This document shows, one piece after another, positions 27,806 to 37,048 of a stretch of DNA of 64,000 bases. A program made the position numbers and the translations under genes. Origin of the DNA: Candidatus Zixiibacteriota bacterium (lineage in GTDB: Bacteria; Zixibacteria; MSB-5A5; GN15; FEB-12); the NCBI GenBank assembly GCA_040756055.1, contig JBFLZR010000003.1:353272-417271 (forward strand), read 5' to 3'. The notes under the pieces are model-generated. The model had not been told where the DNA came from. It made no database searches and saw only the letters and a program-made list of their open reading frames with translations. How positions within the stretch are numbered: the first letter of the stretch is position 1; every line of letters begins with the position of its first letter.

Positions 27806-29767
27806 CTAGTCAGTCTTCTTTTCCGGTTCCATGACTTTCAGGTAGCGATCGAAAAACTCCACATGTTTGGTGTATTCCGCGATCGTGCTGCTTCGCTTTT
27901 TCGTACCATGGCCTTCGCTTGAGAATATCAGCGAATCGACCTCGCCGCCGCGTTTCTGGATAGCTTCGATTATCTGCCGGGCCTCGCCGATGGGGACACG
28001 TGGATCATTTTCTCCGTGTATGACCAGAAGAGGTGTTTCTATCAGATGAGCCTTATTCAGCGGCGATATGGACTCAAGGAATTCCGGATCGGACAATGGG
28101 CCGTACTCGGTCTCGCGGTACATGCGTCGGTAGGCCGCGGTGTTTTGCAGGAAGGTTCGGAAGTTGGATATTCCCACGATATCGATTGCCGCCGCGAACA
28201 GTCGGGGATACTCCGTTATCATTCCCAACACCACGTATCCGCCGTAGGATCCGCCGCGTATGCCGAGCATTTCTGGTTTCGTATAACCGTTTTCAATTAG
28301 CCAATCCGCGCCGGCTTTATAGTCCTTGAGTGAGTTCTTGCGGTTTTTATAATTGTCGAGATTCATGTAATGAATGCCATAGCCGGAAGAGCCGCGCGGG
28401 TTGGGCGCCAGGACGCCATAGCCGTTGAGCATCAGGTATTGGATGTTTCGCGCGAAGCTCGGCTGGAACTGGCCCTCGGGGCCGCCGTGAGCGTCGATGA
28501 CAAACGGCACCGGCTCACCTTCTTTGTAATCGGGGGGCAGGTATAGAAAGGCCGGAATTTCGAGGTCGTCGAAGCTCTTATAATGGACAAGCTTGGGTTC
28601 GCGGAAGAGCTTGCGATCAATGCCGGCGTATGTGGAGAATGTGAGCTGTTTCAAGTCCTTTGTATATGGGTTCCATCGCCAGACATCCGGGGCCCGGGTA
28701 GGGCCGTTGAAGCCAAGGATGATGTCGCCGTGTTGGTCGATGAAGGCGGAACTGACAATGCCGTCCAGAGGCGGGCCCGGAAGTTCCTTACCGGATGCCA
28801 TTTCGCGAATTCTGATACGCTGATAGCCGTCCTCATTGAGCAGCGCTATCATAATCTTGAAATCGCGTGAGACTCCGAGGCCGCCGACCTCCCATCTCGG
28901 ATCAAGCCATCCATCGGCGACGTACTCTACCTGCGCGTTCCCCACCGTTATTTTCGCCAGACGGGGGATGCCATCATCATTGTCGTTACAGGTCAACCAG
29001 ATGGTCTCGTTATCCGGCATGAGGATAGGGGAGCCGTAATTCACCGAGCCATCATCCTCGTTGAGTTTCTTGTATTCGAGAGTGGTCAGGTTGAGCAGGA
29101 ACAGGTCGTTGGTGACGTTGGAGGTACCGTTGTCGATAATGAGCCAGTTACCATCGGCCGAGATATCGGCCACGGAACTCCATCCCGTAACAGTGGTGGT
29201 ATCGCCGAAGACCTTGCGGTGTTCGCCGGTGGCGATATCCATCTGGTAAATAAAGAAGTCCTTTTTGTTTTCCTCATTCGAGAAATAGAAGATGGATTTG
29301 TCATCGGTAGCCCATACGACAGCGCCGAAGCGGATGTCGTCGTACTGCGTCAGTTGAACGCTTCGGCCGGTCTCCGTGTCGATCAAATAGAGCTGTGATT
29401 GTTCCGAGCCGCCAACCGAGGCTCCCACGATACCCATTTGGGCATTATTCGACAGGCTGAAAAAGTCTATTCCGTCTTCGAAAGTTGTCAACTGATAAGG
29501 CCAGCCTTCTTCGGTGAGCCGGAAGACTTGTGGCGCGCCGGTCATATGTGTTTCAAAAAACACCTTCCGGCCGTCCCAGCTGCACCCCAGGGGTGAGTTA
29601 TAGCCGATCTGGAGGAAAGTGCCTATGTCGGGTATGTATTTTCCCTTGTCGAGCAGGGATTCGACTTTAGCAGTTGGTTCGTCGGCGCCGTTTTGCGATG
29701 AGCAGCCGGTCAGGATCACGGCGACTACAGTCATGCTCACGATAATGAAGCTTAGCAATGCCTTCAT
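27806..29767 (-). CDS. S9 family peptidase (prolyl oligopeptidase type), lipoprotein
   Basis: 653 residues. A lipobox (VILTGCSS) follows the signal, so the enzyme is anchored in the envelope. Residues about 50-390 are a WD/TolB-like beta propeller; the alpha/beta hydrolase domain follows. The catalytic triad reads GGSYGGY (S507), HGENDPR (D588) and SEGHG (H620). It cleaves short peptides in the periplasm, with a preference such as Pro or acyl-amino acids that cannot be read. The gene stands alone, with a hairpin terminator after it. Confidence 0.92.
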   Translation of the reverse strand: MKALLSFIIVSMTVVAVILTGCSSQNGADEPTAKVESLLDKGKYIPDIGTFLQIGYNSPLGCSWDGRKVFFETHMTGAPQVFRLTEEGWPYQLTTFEDGIDFFSLSNNAQMGIVGASVGGSEQSQLYLIDTETGRSVQLTQYDDIRFGAVVWATDDKSIFYFSNEENKKDFFIYQMDIATGEHRKVFGDTTTVTGWSSVADISADGNWLIIDNGTSNVTNDLFLLNLTTLEYKKLNEDDGSVNYGSPILMPDNETIWLTCNDNDDGIPRLAKITVGNAQVEYVADGWLDPRWEVGGLGVSRDFKIMIALLNEDGYQRIRIREMASGKELPGPPLDGIVSSAFIDQHGDIILGFNGPTRAPDVWRWNPYTKDLKQLTFSTYAGIDRKLFREPKLVHYKSFDDLEIPAFLYLPPDYKEGEPVPFVIDAHGGPEGQFQPSFARNIQYLMLNGYGVLAPNPRGSSGYGIHYMNLDNYKNRKNSLKDYKAGADWLIENGYTKPEMLGIRGGSYGGYVVLGMITEYPRLFAAAIDIVGISNFRTFLQNTAAYRRMYRETEYGPLSDPEFLESISPLNKAHLIETPLLVIHGENDPRVPIGEARQIIEAIQKRGGEVDSLIFSSEGHGTKKRSSTIAEYTKHVEFFDRYLKVMEPEKKTD

Positions 29768-29886
29768 GGAATTCTCCCGTATAATTGCGCTGTTGTTGAT
29801 TTCATAACGTTACGACGAACATAAGCCGAAAATGTCCGACGGGCAACCACTAAAAGGCAGAAATCGCGAGGGGGTTATACAGCGCA

Positions 29887-29917
29887 CCGGCCGGATGAGA
29901 TAAAATCTCATCCGGCC
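29887..29917. repeat. strong 14-bp hairpin after the two-CW gene
   Basis: CGGCCGGATGAGAT and ATCTCATCCGGCCG pair perfectly around a 3-nt loop. No T run follows on either side, so it acts as an mRNA end stabiliser or a weak terminator rather than a classical terminator. Confidence 0.7.
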
Positions 29918-29948
29918 GTGGCTTTAAGAGATGGAATATCTGTTTTGC

Positions 29949-30239
29949 TTAGTCTTTGATCGAAGTATATTTGAAGCAGGTTGATTCTTCCTGCTCAAAT
30001 ACCACCCGCTTATAGAATTCGCACGTGTAGCATCTTCGGGAGCAGACTGAGGAGCCACTGGCGGAGGAGCAGAGTCCGTGAGGAACCATCCAGCAGGCTC
30101 TCCCGGCACCTATTCCGCCGTTGAGGCCGTCGTATTTCAGGTAGGACGGGACGGGGCATTCCCCCAGTATCGGGGCCATCAGGCCACCGTTTTCTCTGCC
30201 GCAGTTTTTGTACTCCCAGCAGTTGAGTTTCTTGGTCAT
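29949..30239 (-). CDS. two-CW domain protein
   Basis: 96 residues with eleven cysteines. Two copies of the CW-type motif occur: NCWEYKNCGRENGG near the start, and GRACWMV about residue 48, with further pairs CSRRCYTCEFY. The spacing fits metal or iron-sulfur binding, but the family has no proven function. It follows the zinc-ribbon/TPR gene after 9 bp on the same strand, so both belong to one operon. Confidence 0.85.
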   Translation of the reverse strand: MTKKLNCWEYKNCGRENGGLMAPILGECPVPSYLKYDGLNGGIGAGRACWMVPHGLCSSASGSSVCSRRCYTCEFYKRVVFEQEESTCFKYTSIKD

Positions 30240-30248
30240 TTGCCAAAC

Positions 30249-32408
30249 CTATTGCGATTCGACAATTCTCTGGACGGTGCTGTACCTTTGATCCGCTTTG
30301 AATTGTTTCATCTGCTCGTCAGTAGCGACCTCGACGAATTTTTCATAGCTTTTCTTGACGTTCTTTTCATCGGCTATGGCGAGGTAGGACAGGACCAGAT
30401 ACTGGTGAACCAGCGGGTTTTCGGACTCAACCGAGCGCGCGTCCTTAAAGTGCTTGATCGCCTTCTTGTACTGTTGCTGTTTGAACCTTGCCTCTCCCAA
30501 CCCGTAATATCCCTGGAAATTTCTGTTGTCGAGACTCACGACTTTGTCATAGTCGGCTAGGGAGGCAAGGATGTCGCCCCGGGACAGGTAGAGATCGGCT
30601 CGTCCCAGATAGGCGGCGGTGGAGTTGGCATCTAATTCTATTGCCGCGTTAAAACAGTTCATGGCTGAGCTGAGGTCTTTCTTCATGCGATATATTTCGC
30701 CCGCCCTCAGATAGTCGTCGTAGGACTCGCGGTACATTTTCAGACCGGCGTGCGCCTGTGCCCTGCGGTAGTAGGCGTCGGCGTTGCTCGGAGAAAACTT
30801 TATGGCTTCGGTGAAATCGTTTACCGCGGTGGCGTAGTCGCCGTTTTTAAGAGCTGATTCGGCCGCGTGGAAATAATCATCCTTTTTATAGCGTTGCGCC
30901 TTTTCGGCCTGTTTCATCGGCGTAAGTGTTACGGACAGTTTATAATCCTCTCCTGAGGCGAGGGAGAAAGAGCCTTCCACGGCATTATAGCCGTCGCTTT
31001 CTACACGATAACGGTGAGTGCCGGGTTTGATTTTACTGTAAGTTAGATTCCCGGCGCCGAGCACCGATCCATCCAATTCAAACCGGGCTCCATCGACGTT
31101 TGCTTGCAGCGTGACTTTGCCTGGCGCGGAGGAAGATGTTTTAGTGGATGTTGTTGTCGATTTGGTGGACGCGGGCTTGGCAGGAACTACCGGTTCGGTT
31201 TTGGCTGCCAGAGGGGCGGAAGGTTCCGGCTTGGTAACCGCGGGCGCCGGGTCCTGCAGCTGCGGTTGAACAGGCTGTTTTGATGGCGCCGGTCTTTCGG
31301 CCCGGGCAACCGGAGTATCATCCCGCTGCGGGCTGCCCGGCCGCAGGAGCACCATGCGGACTTCGTCCTCGGTTACGGTCACCTGTTCCGTCTGGACCAA
31401 CTGGTCTTCGAGTAAGTAGTCAACCTGATAGGTTCCGACTGGCAATAATCCGGCGGCGAAAAAGCCGCTGGCATCCGATTTGAGAGTGGCGTTTCTCTCG
31501 GGCAATCTGATCGTGGCTCCCATAAGGTATGGTTGATTGTATTCATCGAGAACCACGCCCACAAGATGTCCTTCGCCGGAGCCTGACCCGGAGGTGAAGA
31601 TGGCCACCATCAAGCCCATGAGGATGATGAATAGGGTGCCGACGGCTGCGACCATGTGGGTTGGTTTGATTTTTTTTGGCTTCAGCAAATACTCGCGATC
31701 GTTCACTTTTAACGTGTCGTTAGTCATCAGGCTGTGGCTGCCAAGCACGTGGACATAGTTTTTGTAATAATATGCGATACCGATTCCTTTTCGCGGGCGA
31801 CCGTCTTTTTTTGTCGAGGGTTGCTCGGGATCGAGTACGGCTTCCGACGTGCCGGGGGAGGCACTTTCTTTTGTGGCTTCGGCTACGCGTTTGCGCAGTT
31901 GCTGGACATCTTTGTCCTTCAAGAAAGATTTGGAGCCGTACAGGTTCTGCTCGATCTTCTTGATTTCTTCGGCCGACAGCTTTTTGACAGAGCCCACGGA
32001 GTCATCGCTCTGGGCTGTTGGTGTTATTGCCTGAACCGGCGTGTCGCAGGCTGGATAGTTCGGGTCCGCCGCAGGCGGAGGCGGAGGTGCGCTTTCGCCG
32101 ATCGGAGTGTCGAATCGGGCGGCGTCAAAAGGACGTTGCGAACCGAAGGCGTCTTTCTGCGCCTCCTGTTCCATAAGGTCCGTAGTTGATTCAATGCCCA
32201 AATCGTCTCTAAGCGGCGTGTTATCAGAGCCCCCTACAAGCTGCCGATTCTCGTCCGCGGTTTCCGTTACGAGAAAATCCACGCTGGCATTTTCCGATGA
32301 CTCGCATTCGGTCATATCGGTGTCTGTGGCAATGGGATACCCGCAGTGAATGCAAGTTCTGGTATCGCTGGACGGTTGTTCGGCGCGGCAGTTGGAACAA
32401 ACTGTCAA
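30249..32408 (-). CDS. zinc-ribbon, membrane-anchored PEGA and TPR protein
   Basis: About 719 residues. The TTG at 32408, 6 bp after GGAGAA, gives an N-terminal zinc ribbon (C-x2-C-x14-C-x2-C: CSNC...CIHC). A long Pro/Glu linker leads to one membrane helix (VGTLFIILMGLMVAIF, about 255-275). Outside it follow a carboxypeptidase-regulatory-like domain, a Pro/Ala/Thr linker, a PEGA domain (YSKIKPGTHRYRVESDGYNAVEG) and six to seven TPR units to the end. A cytoplasmic ribbon with an outside scaffold suggests a sensor or assembly factor; no catalytic site is visible. It forms an operon with the two-CW gene. Confidence 0.8.
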   Translation of the reverse strand: MTVCSNCRAEQPSSDTRTCIHCGYPIATDTDMTECESSENASVDFLVTETADENRQLVGGSDNTPLRDDLGIESTTDLMEQEAQKDAFGSQRPFDAARFDTPIGESAPPPPPAADPNYPACDTPVQAITPTAQSDDSVGSVKKLSAEEIKKIEQNLYGSKSFLKDKDVQQLRKRVAEATKESASPGTSEAVLDPEQPSTKKDGRPRKGIGIAYYYKNYVHVLGSHSLMTNDTLKVNDREYLLKPKKIKPTHMVAAVGTLFIILMGLMVAIFTSGSGSGEGHLVGVVLDEYNQPYLMGATIRLPERNATLKSDASGFFAAGLLPVGTYQVDYLLEDQLVQTEQVTVTEDEVRMVLLRPGSPQRDDTPVARAERPAPSKQPVQPQLQDPAPAVTKPEPSAPLAAKTEPVVPAKPASTKSTTTSTKTSSSAPGKVTLQANVDGARFELDGSVLGAGNLTYSKIKPGTHRYRVESDGYNAVEGSFSLASGEDYKLSVTLTPMKQAEKAQRYKKDDYFHAAESALKNGDYATAVNDFTEAIKFSPSNADAYYRRAQAHAGLKMYRESYDDYLRAGEIYRMKKDLSSAMNCFNAAIELDANSTAAYLGRADLYLSRGDILASLADYDKVVSLDNRNFQGYYGLGEARFKQQQYKKAIKHFKDARSVESENPLVHQYLVLSYLAIADEKNVKKSYEKFVEVATDEQMKQFKADQRYSTVQRIVESQ

Positions 32409-32536
32409 GGAAAATTCTCCCGTCAAAAGTTTAGCCTCATTTAGAATAAATTATCGGCGTAAGAGCATATTTCTTTAGATGATAGGCAGGGCGCGACCGT
32501 CTGTTTACTTGAGATAAATTCTATTGAAATAAGCAC

Positions 32537-32566
32537 TTGACAATGGCGTCGGTGAAAGGTTATAAT
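32537..32566 (+). promoter_or_regulatory. consensus promoter of the 32.6-kb lipoprotein gene
   Basis: TTGACA (32537-32542) and TATAAT (32561-32566) with an 18-bp spacer: both boxes match the sigma-70 consensus exactly. Confidence 0.8.
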
Positions 32567-32626
32567 CAAGCTTCGAAAAATCTTGGCTTTAAATTATACC
32601 GGTGGCTCCGGAGGAGGAAGGAATAG

Positions 32627-33985
32627 ATGTTCAAGCACGTTAAGCTACTGTTTTTCTTGGTCTTACTCTCATTTTCCCTGTTACTGTACTGGGGATGTGA
32701 CCAGCCGGAGGATGTATTAACCCCGCTGACGGAAACCAATTTGTGGCTCCAGCCGGAAAAATTGCCTGACAACCCGGAGGGGATGGTGTACGAGTTGTGG
32801 GTTGCCGATGCCACGGATACGGTGTCGATCGAAAGGTTCGGTTACGACTTCGCCCGTCGCAAGTTCCTCAATGTTGATGGTACCGACAGGGTTGATTCAA
32901 ACCAATTCCATCTGAACTACGACATTCTGACTTTTACCAATATCCTGCTTTCCGTGGAACTGAATCCGGATGACAACTCCAACTCTCCGGGTGCTATTAT
33001 GCTGGTCGACTTCACGGCGTCGCAGACCATAAAGATGAAGTTTCCCAAGATGGATTCGCTTTGGTCATCGACGATCTGGTACAGCATGGAATCGGCGTCG
33101 GACGGGATGGATTCGTTGACCGATGGTTATTCGATATGGTTCTGCGGCTACACGGAAGCCAGCAGGGATTTCAATGACACCCTTTCCATAGTGGAATGGG
33201 CGGAGATTCCGGAGACTCTGGATGTCGAAGAAGTCCCTGATACGGGAGTGGTGGTGTTTATCGGGATTGACACGGTCACGATCGAGCGGCGCGACACCGT
33301 TCGCGTATACGGTCTGGATTCGTTCCCGCAGAGCATAATTCGATTTGACAGTTTGCTGGATACCTTATTCGAGGCACCTTTTGTCAATGAACGGCTTGCG
33401 ATCGAGTTCGAGGTGGTGCCGGGTACGATAGTGTACGACAATTTCCTGATGAACAACGAGGATTTCGGTTTCCCGGATCTGAGCGAGTACGGATGGAAAT
33501 ATAAAGGCTGGGTCGTTTCGCCGCAGATCGATTCGACCGCTGTGAACACGAGGATGACTTTGCCTTCCTGGGTGATTATCGGCACGGCGCTTGACGAAAC
33601 CGAAGGCGCCATGTTGACGACGGGTACTTTCACCAATCCGTGCTATCCCGATGACGCCAACCCGTACGTGGTCAGCACAAGGGTGCCGAGAGTTCCTGGT
33701 GAGGATTTCCTTACAAATCTCCCGGAGGGGATTCCGGCCGTGAATCTGGTGCCAAGCCGTAGCGGCAATCCGGGCAGGGTGTTCATTTCGCTGGAGCCCT
33801 GCAACTGGAACAGCGATACCACCAACTTCCCACTGGTAGCGTTTATCGGGGAACTTCCCGAGGATCGTGCAGCCGTCACCAGCGGCGTCGCTTTACAACA
33901 GTTCTATCTCAGGGGCTGGATGCAAGACGAGAGCGATCCGTTCTACGGGTTCCCCTGGATCCGGGTCAATATAGAGAGAAAATAG
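32627..33985 (+). CDS. lipoprotein of unknown function
   Basis: 452 residues. AGGAGGAAGGA precedes the ATG, an unusually strong ribosome site under a consensus promoter, so it is likely highly expressed. The signal ends in a lipobox-like LLYWGC. The mature protein is acidic, rich in Asp, Thr and Tyr, with repeated beta-strand patterns, and no enzyme motif or family I recognise. One long stretch reads as an Ig-like or carbohydrate-binding sandwich (about residues 260-330). It is a single-gene unit. Confidence 0.75.
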   Translation: MFKHVKLLFFLVLLSFSLLLYWGCDQPEDVLTPLTETNLWLQPEKLPDNPEGMVYELWVADATDTVSIERFGYDFARRKFLNVDGTDRVDSNQFHLNYDILTFTNILLSVELNPDDNSNSPGAIMLVDFTASQTIKMKFPKMDSLWSSTIWYSMESASDGMDSLTDGYSIWFCGYTEASRDFNDTLSIVEWAEIPETLDVEEVPDTGVVVFIGIDTVTIERRDTVRVYGLDSFPQSIIRFDSLLDTLFEAPFVNERLAIEFEVVPGTIVYDNFLMNNEDFGFPDLSEYGWKYKGWVVSPQIDSTAVNTRMTLPSWVIIGTALDETEGAMLTTGTFTNPCYPDDANPYVVSTRVPRVPGEDFLTNLPEGIPAVNLVPSRSGNPGRVFISLEPCNWNSDTTNFPLVAFIGELPEDRAAVTSGVALQQFYLRGWMQDESDPFYGFPWIRVNIERK

Positions 33986-34008
33986 AATACTGCTCTCAGA
34001 AGTTTGTG

Positions 34009-34041
34009 GGCCGGCGCTCGAAAGAGACGCCGGCCTTTTTT
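34009..34041 (+). terminator. terminator of the lipoprotein gene
   Basis: GGCCGGCG pairs with CGCCGGCC; the loop has an inner CTC-GAAA-GAG hairpin, and six T follow. Confidence 0.9.
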
Positions 34042-34071
34042 GTGCATGGCCACTCGCTTCATAATTTTAAC

Positions 34072-34100
34072 TTGCCAATCGGCGACTTAGAGCATATATT
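34072..34100 (+). promoter_or_regulatory. promoter of hppA
   Basis: TTGCCA (34072-34077) and TATATT (34095-34100), spacer 17 bp; the leader is about 60 nt. Confidence 0.6.
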
Positions 34101-34167
34101 CGGACCAATTTTTATAGCCTGAAGTCGTAAGTTATTAACAAACATAGTCTTAACGGGAGAATAACGG

Positions 34168-36153
34168 ATGGGAACAGGCTTGATTTCAGCCGTGATTGGT
34201 GTTGTAGGTTTGGCCTTCGCACTGATCCTATTCACGTTTATTAAGAATAAGCCTTCGGGGACGGATCTGATGAAAGAGATCTCCGGGGTGATTCATGATG
34301 GCGCCATGGTGTTTCTGAAGCGGGAATATTCGATCCTGGTGCTCTTTATCATTGTTGTATTCGCGCTTCTCGCTTGGAAGATAGGTCTTGAGACCGGTTT
34401 TGCTTTTCTGGGAGGCGCGGCCTGTTCAATGCTGGCCGGTTTTTTCGGTATGAAAGCCGCCACCCGTGCCAACGTGCGTACGACCGCAGCAGCCAAGGAT
34501 TTCGGCCAGCCTGCAGCCCTCTCTATCGCTTTCAGTGGCGGCGCTGTCATGGGAATGTCGGTCGCGGCGCTGGGGCTGGTTGGTGTGGGCATTGCCTATC
34601 ACTTTTTTGGGGATAATCCGGTTCACGCGAGCGCGATAAATGGCTTTGCCATGGGCGCATCGTCGATAGCTCTTTTTGCGCGTGTTGGCGGGGGAATCTT
34701 CACGAAGGCCGCCGATGTTGGCGCGGACCTTGTAGGTAAAGTGGAAGCCGGTATTCCGGAGGACGACCCAAGAAATCCGGCCGTGATCGCGGACAACGTC
34801 GGCGATAATGTTGGCGATACCGCCGGGATGGGGGCCGATCTTTTTGAGTCATACGTAGGATCTGTCATCGCCACGATAGCTATCGGTGCAACCTCGATTG
34901 CGATCCCGGAATCTGCCCGTGCGGCGCATATGCAGCTTCCGCTGATGATTGTGGCTTTCGGAGCCATCGCCTCCATTCTGGGAGTGCTTTCGGTGTGGGT
35001 TTTCTCCAAAATGAATCCGGCGGCGACGCTTCGCCTCGTCACCTATGTGGGCGCGGCGGTTATGCTTGCGGCTTCATGGGTCATTATAGACAAGCTGGCA
35101 CTCGACCAGAAAATTTTCTGGGCGATTCTGGCCGGTAATCTGGCCGGTATAGTCCTGGGGCTGTTGACCGAGTACTACACCGCGGGCAAGCCCATCAGGC
35201 GAATAGCGGACGCTTCTCTTACGGGTTCGGCTACAAACATCATTTCCGGCCTGGCGGTGGGGATGCAGTCGGTGCTGCTTCCGGTCATTGTCATCTGTGC
35301 CGCTATTTACACCGGGTACTCGTTCGCGGGGCTTTATGGCATAGGGATAGCCGGGGTTGGTATGCTGGCTACGATAGGTGTGACGATGTCGGTCGATGCT
35401 TATGGTCCGATAGCTGATAACGCCGGCGGTATTTCCGAGATGTCGGGCCTCGGGCCGGACGTTCGTGCCATAACCGACCGGCTCGATTCGCTTGGCAACA
35501 CGACGGCCGCTATAGGCAAGGGGTTCGCTATTGGCTCGGCAGCCTTGACAGCTCTGGCGCTGTTTTCGGCATATTCTACAGCCGTCAATCTGCAGACAAT
35601 CAGTCTGCTTGAGCCGACGGTTGTCATAGGGTTTTTCATTGGCGGAGTGTTGCCGTTTTTCATCGCCGCGCTCACGATGACAGCGGTCGGTCGGGCAGCA
35701 TCGAAGATGGTCGACGAAGTGCGCCGGCAGTTCCGTGAGATCAAGGGTTTGATGGAAGGAACCGCCAAGCCTGATACGAGCAAGTGTGTGGATATCGCCA
35801 CCAGGGGCGCTCTTCAACAGATGATTATTCCGGGTTTGACGGCGGTGCTTTCGCCGATTATTATCGGATCGCTTCTTGGGAAAGAAGCCCTTGGCGGAAT
35901 GCTGGCGGGATCGACGATGTCGGGAGTGATGCTGGCCTTGATGATGGCCAATGCCGGCGGGGCGTGGGATAACGCCAAGAAGTATATCGAAGCCGGAGCC
36001 CACGGTGGCAAAGGCTCCGCTGCTCACAAGGCGGCAGTGGTCGGGGATACGGTCGGTGATCCCTTTAAGGACACCTCCGGACCATCGATGAACATTCTGA
36101 TCAAGCTTATGGCGATTGTATCGCTGGTGGTTGGTCCATATCTGTTCGGGTAA
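34168..36153 (+). CDS. hppA: membrane-bound ion-translocating pyrophosphatase, K+-dependent type
   Basis: 661 residues and about 16 membrane helices. It couples hydrolysis of pyrophosphate to export of protons or sodium. The substrate motifs are intact: [21 protein letters not shown] near 190-210 and [20 protein letters not shown]. The position that is Lys in K+-independent enzymes is Ala here ([11 protein letters not shown]), so K+ dependence is expected; this follows from known mutant work on the family. Whether it moves H+ or Na+ cannot be decided by eye. GGGAG lies upstream of the ATG and a strong hairpin ends the message. Confidence 0.95.
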   Translation: MGTGLISAVIGVVGLAFALILFTFIKNKPSGTDLMKEISGVIHDGAMVFLKREYSILVLFIIVVFALLAWKIGLETGFAFLGGAACSMLAGFFGMKAATRANVRTTAAAKDFGQPAALSIAFSGGAVMGMSVAALGLVGVGIAYHFFGDNPVHASAINGFAMGASSIALFARVGGGIFTKAADVGADLVGKVEAGIPEDDPRNPAVIADNVGDNVGDTAGMGADLFESYVGSVIATIAIGATSIAIPESARAAHMQLPLMIVAFGAIASILGVLSVWVFSKMNPAATLRLVTYVGAAVMLAASWVIIDKLALDQKIFWAILAGNLAGIVLGLLTEYYTAGKPIRRIADASLTGSATNIISGLAVGMQSVLLPVIVICAAIYTGYSFAGLYGIGIAGVGMLATIGVTMSVDAYGPIADNAGGISEMSGLGPDVRAITDRLDSLGNTTAAIGKGFAIGSAALTALALFSAYSTAVNLQTISLLEPTVVIGFFIGGVLPFFIAALTMTAVGRAASKMVDEVRRQFREIKGLMEGTAKPDTSKCVDIATRGALQQMIIPGLTAVLSPIIIGSLLGKEALGGMLAGSTMSGVMLALMMANAGGAWDNAKKYIEAGAHGGKGSAAHKAAVVGDTVGDPFKDTSGPSMNILIKLMAIVSLVVGPYLFG

Positions 36154-36171
36154 TAGGGCGCCGGATTGGAC

Positions 36172-36205
36172 GGGGATATGTCGATTGACATGTCCCCTTT
36201 TTTTT
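36172..36205 (+). terminator. terminator of hppA
   Basis: GGGGATATGTC pairs with GACATGTCCCC (11 pairs, one wobble, loop GATT), followed by eight T. Confidence 0.92.
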
Positions 36206-36316
36206 GCTTCCCAATTGAATATTGCCGGGTATCTTTGGTATTACGTTCCAAAGAAACGTGGCAATGAAACTTTTATAGACTTTCTTCGTTAAATCTAAAC
36301 ATAAGAGGAGGTTGCT

Positions 36317-37036
36317 GTGCACCAGACAAATATGGCGGATATGTCGACGCCCAAGCAGAGTGTCAAAGGCTTGTCCTTTAAGGGACTGTGGCAGGTTTTT
36401 TATCAGCCTTCGGCTTTCTTCGCGAGCTTGAAGGATAATCCCAGGATACTGGTTCCGTATATTGCGGTGGGAATTGTGTGTCTGCTCGCTTTTGGGCTGA
36501 TAGCCGATCTCATGGTAGAGATGCAGGTGGAGTCACCTCAGACGGCCGAACGACTTCAGGGTCAGGAGCTCACTCCGCAGATGCTTACTTTTATGAAATG
36601 GAGTTCAATTATTTTCCCAACGCTCGCTTTCTTGCTTTATCCACTCCTTGTCGCGGCGCTGGTGCTGGTTTTCGGAAATTTCGTAATGGCGGGGCAGGCC
36701 ACATTCAAGCCGGTGCTGTCGGTGGCATTGTATGGGACATTCATTTACATGGTGGGCGTGTTGGTGTTGGCGCCTATGATGCTTGCCAAGGGAACGGTGA
36801 TGGTATCGCTCTCGCTCGGGGTGCTCGCGGCGTCGGAGGGGCCACAGAGCCCGCTATATCAGGCTCTGTCGAAAATTGGAGTTTTTAATATCTGGGAAAT
36901 AATCGTTGTTGGAATTGGATTGTCAATAGTATATGGAGTAGCGCGCAACAAAGGTTACCTGTTGTCTGTCCTATCAATAGGTTTGTTATCTTTAATTGGC
37001 GTGCTATGGGCCTGGCTTGCGCAGGTGGCATTTTAA
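36317..37036 (+). CDS. Yip1-domain membrane protein
   Basis: 239 residues with five hydrophobic segments and the Yip1 pattern (GLWQVFYQPSAFFASLKDNP at the N-terminus). The start is a GTG at 36317 placed 6 bp after AGAGGAGG. Bacterial Yip1-like proteins are poorly known. It opens the export operon that runs to 42.9 kb and ends 12 bp before the TolC gene, so it may be a membrane partner of the pump, but that is inference. Confidence 0.75.
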   Translation: MHQTNMADMSTPKQSVKGLSFKGLWQVFYQPSAFFASLKDNPRILVPYIAVGIVCLLAFGLIADLMVEMQVESPQTAERLQGQELTPQMLTFMKWSSIIFPTLAFLLYPLLVAALVLVFGNFVMAGQATFKPVLSVALYGTFIYMVGVLVLAPMMLAKGTVMVSLSLGVLAASEGPQSPLYQALSKIGVFNIWEIIVVGIGLSIVYGVARNKGYLLSVLSIGLLSLIGVLWAWLAQVAF

Positions 37037-37048
37037 AGGAGATGTTAG

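Noticed and set aside
35074..36027. 317-codon open frame opposite hppA
   Set aside because: Arg/His-rich reverse reading of a conserved membrane protein; not a gene.
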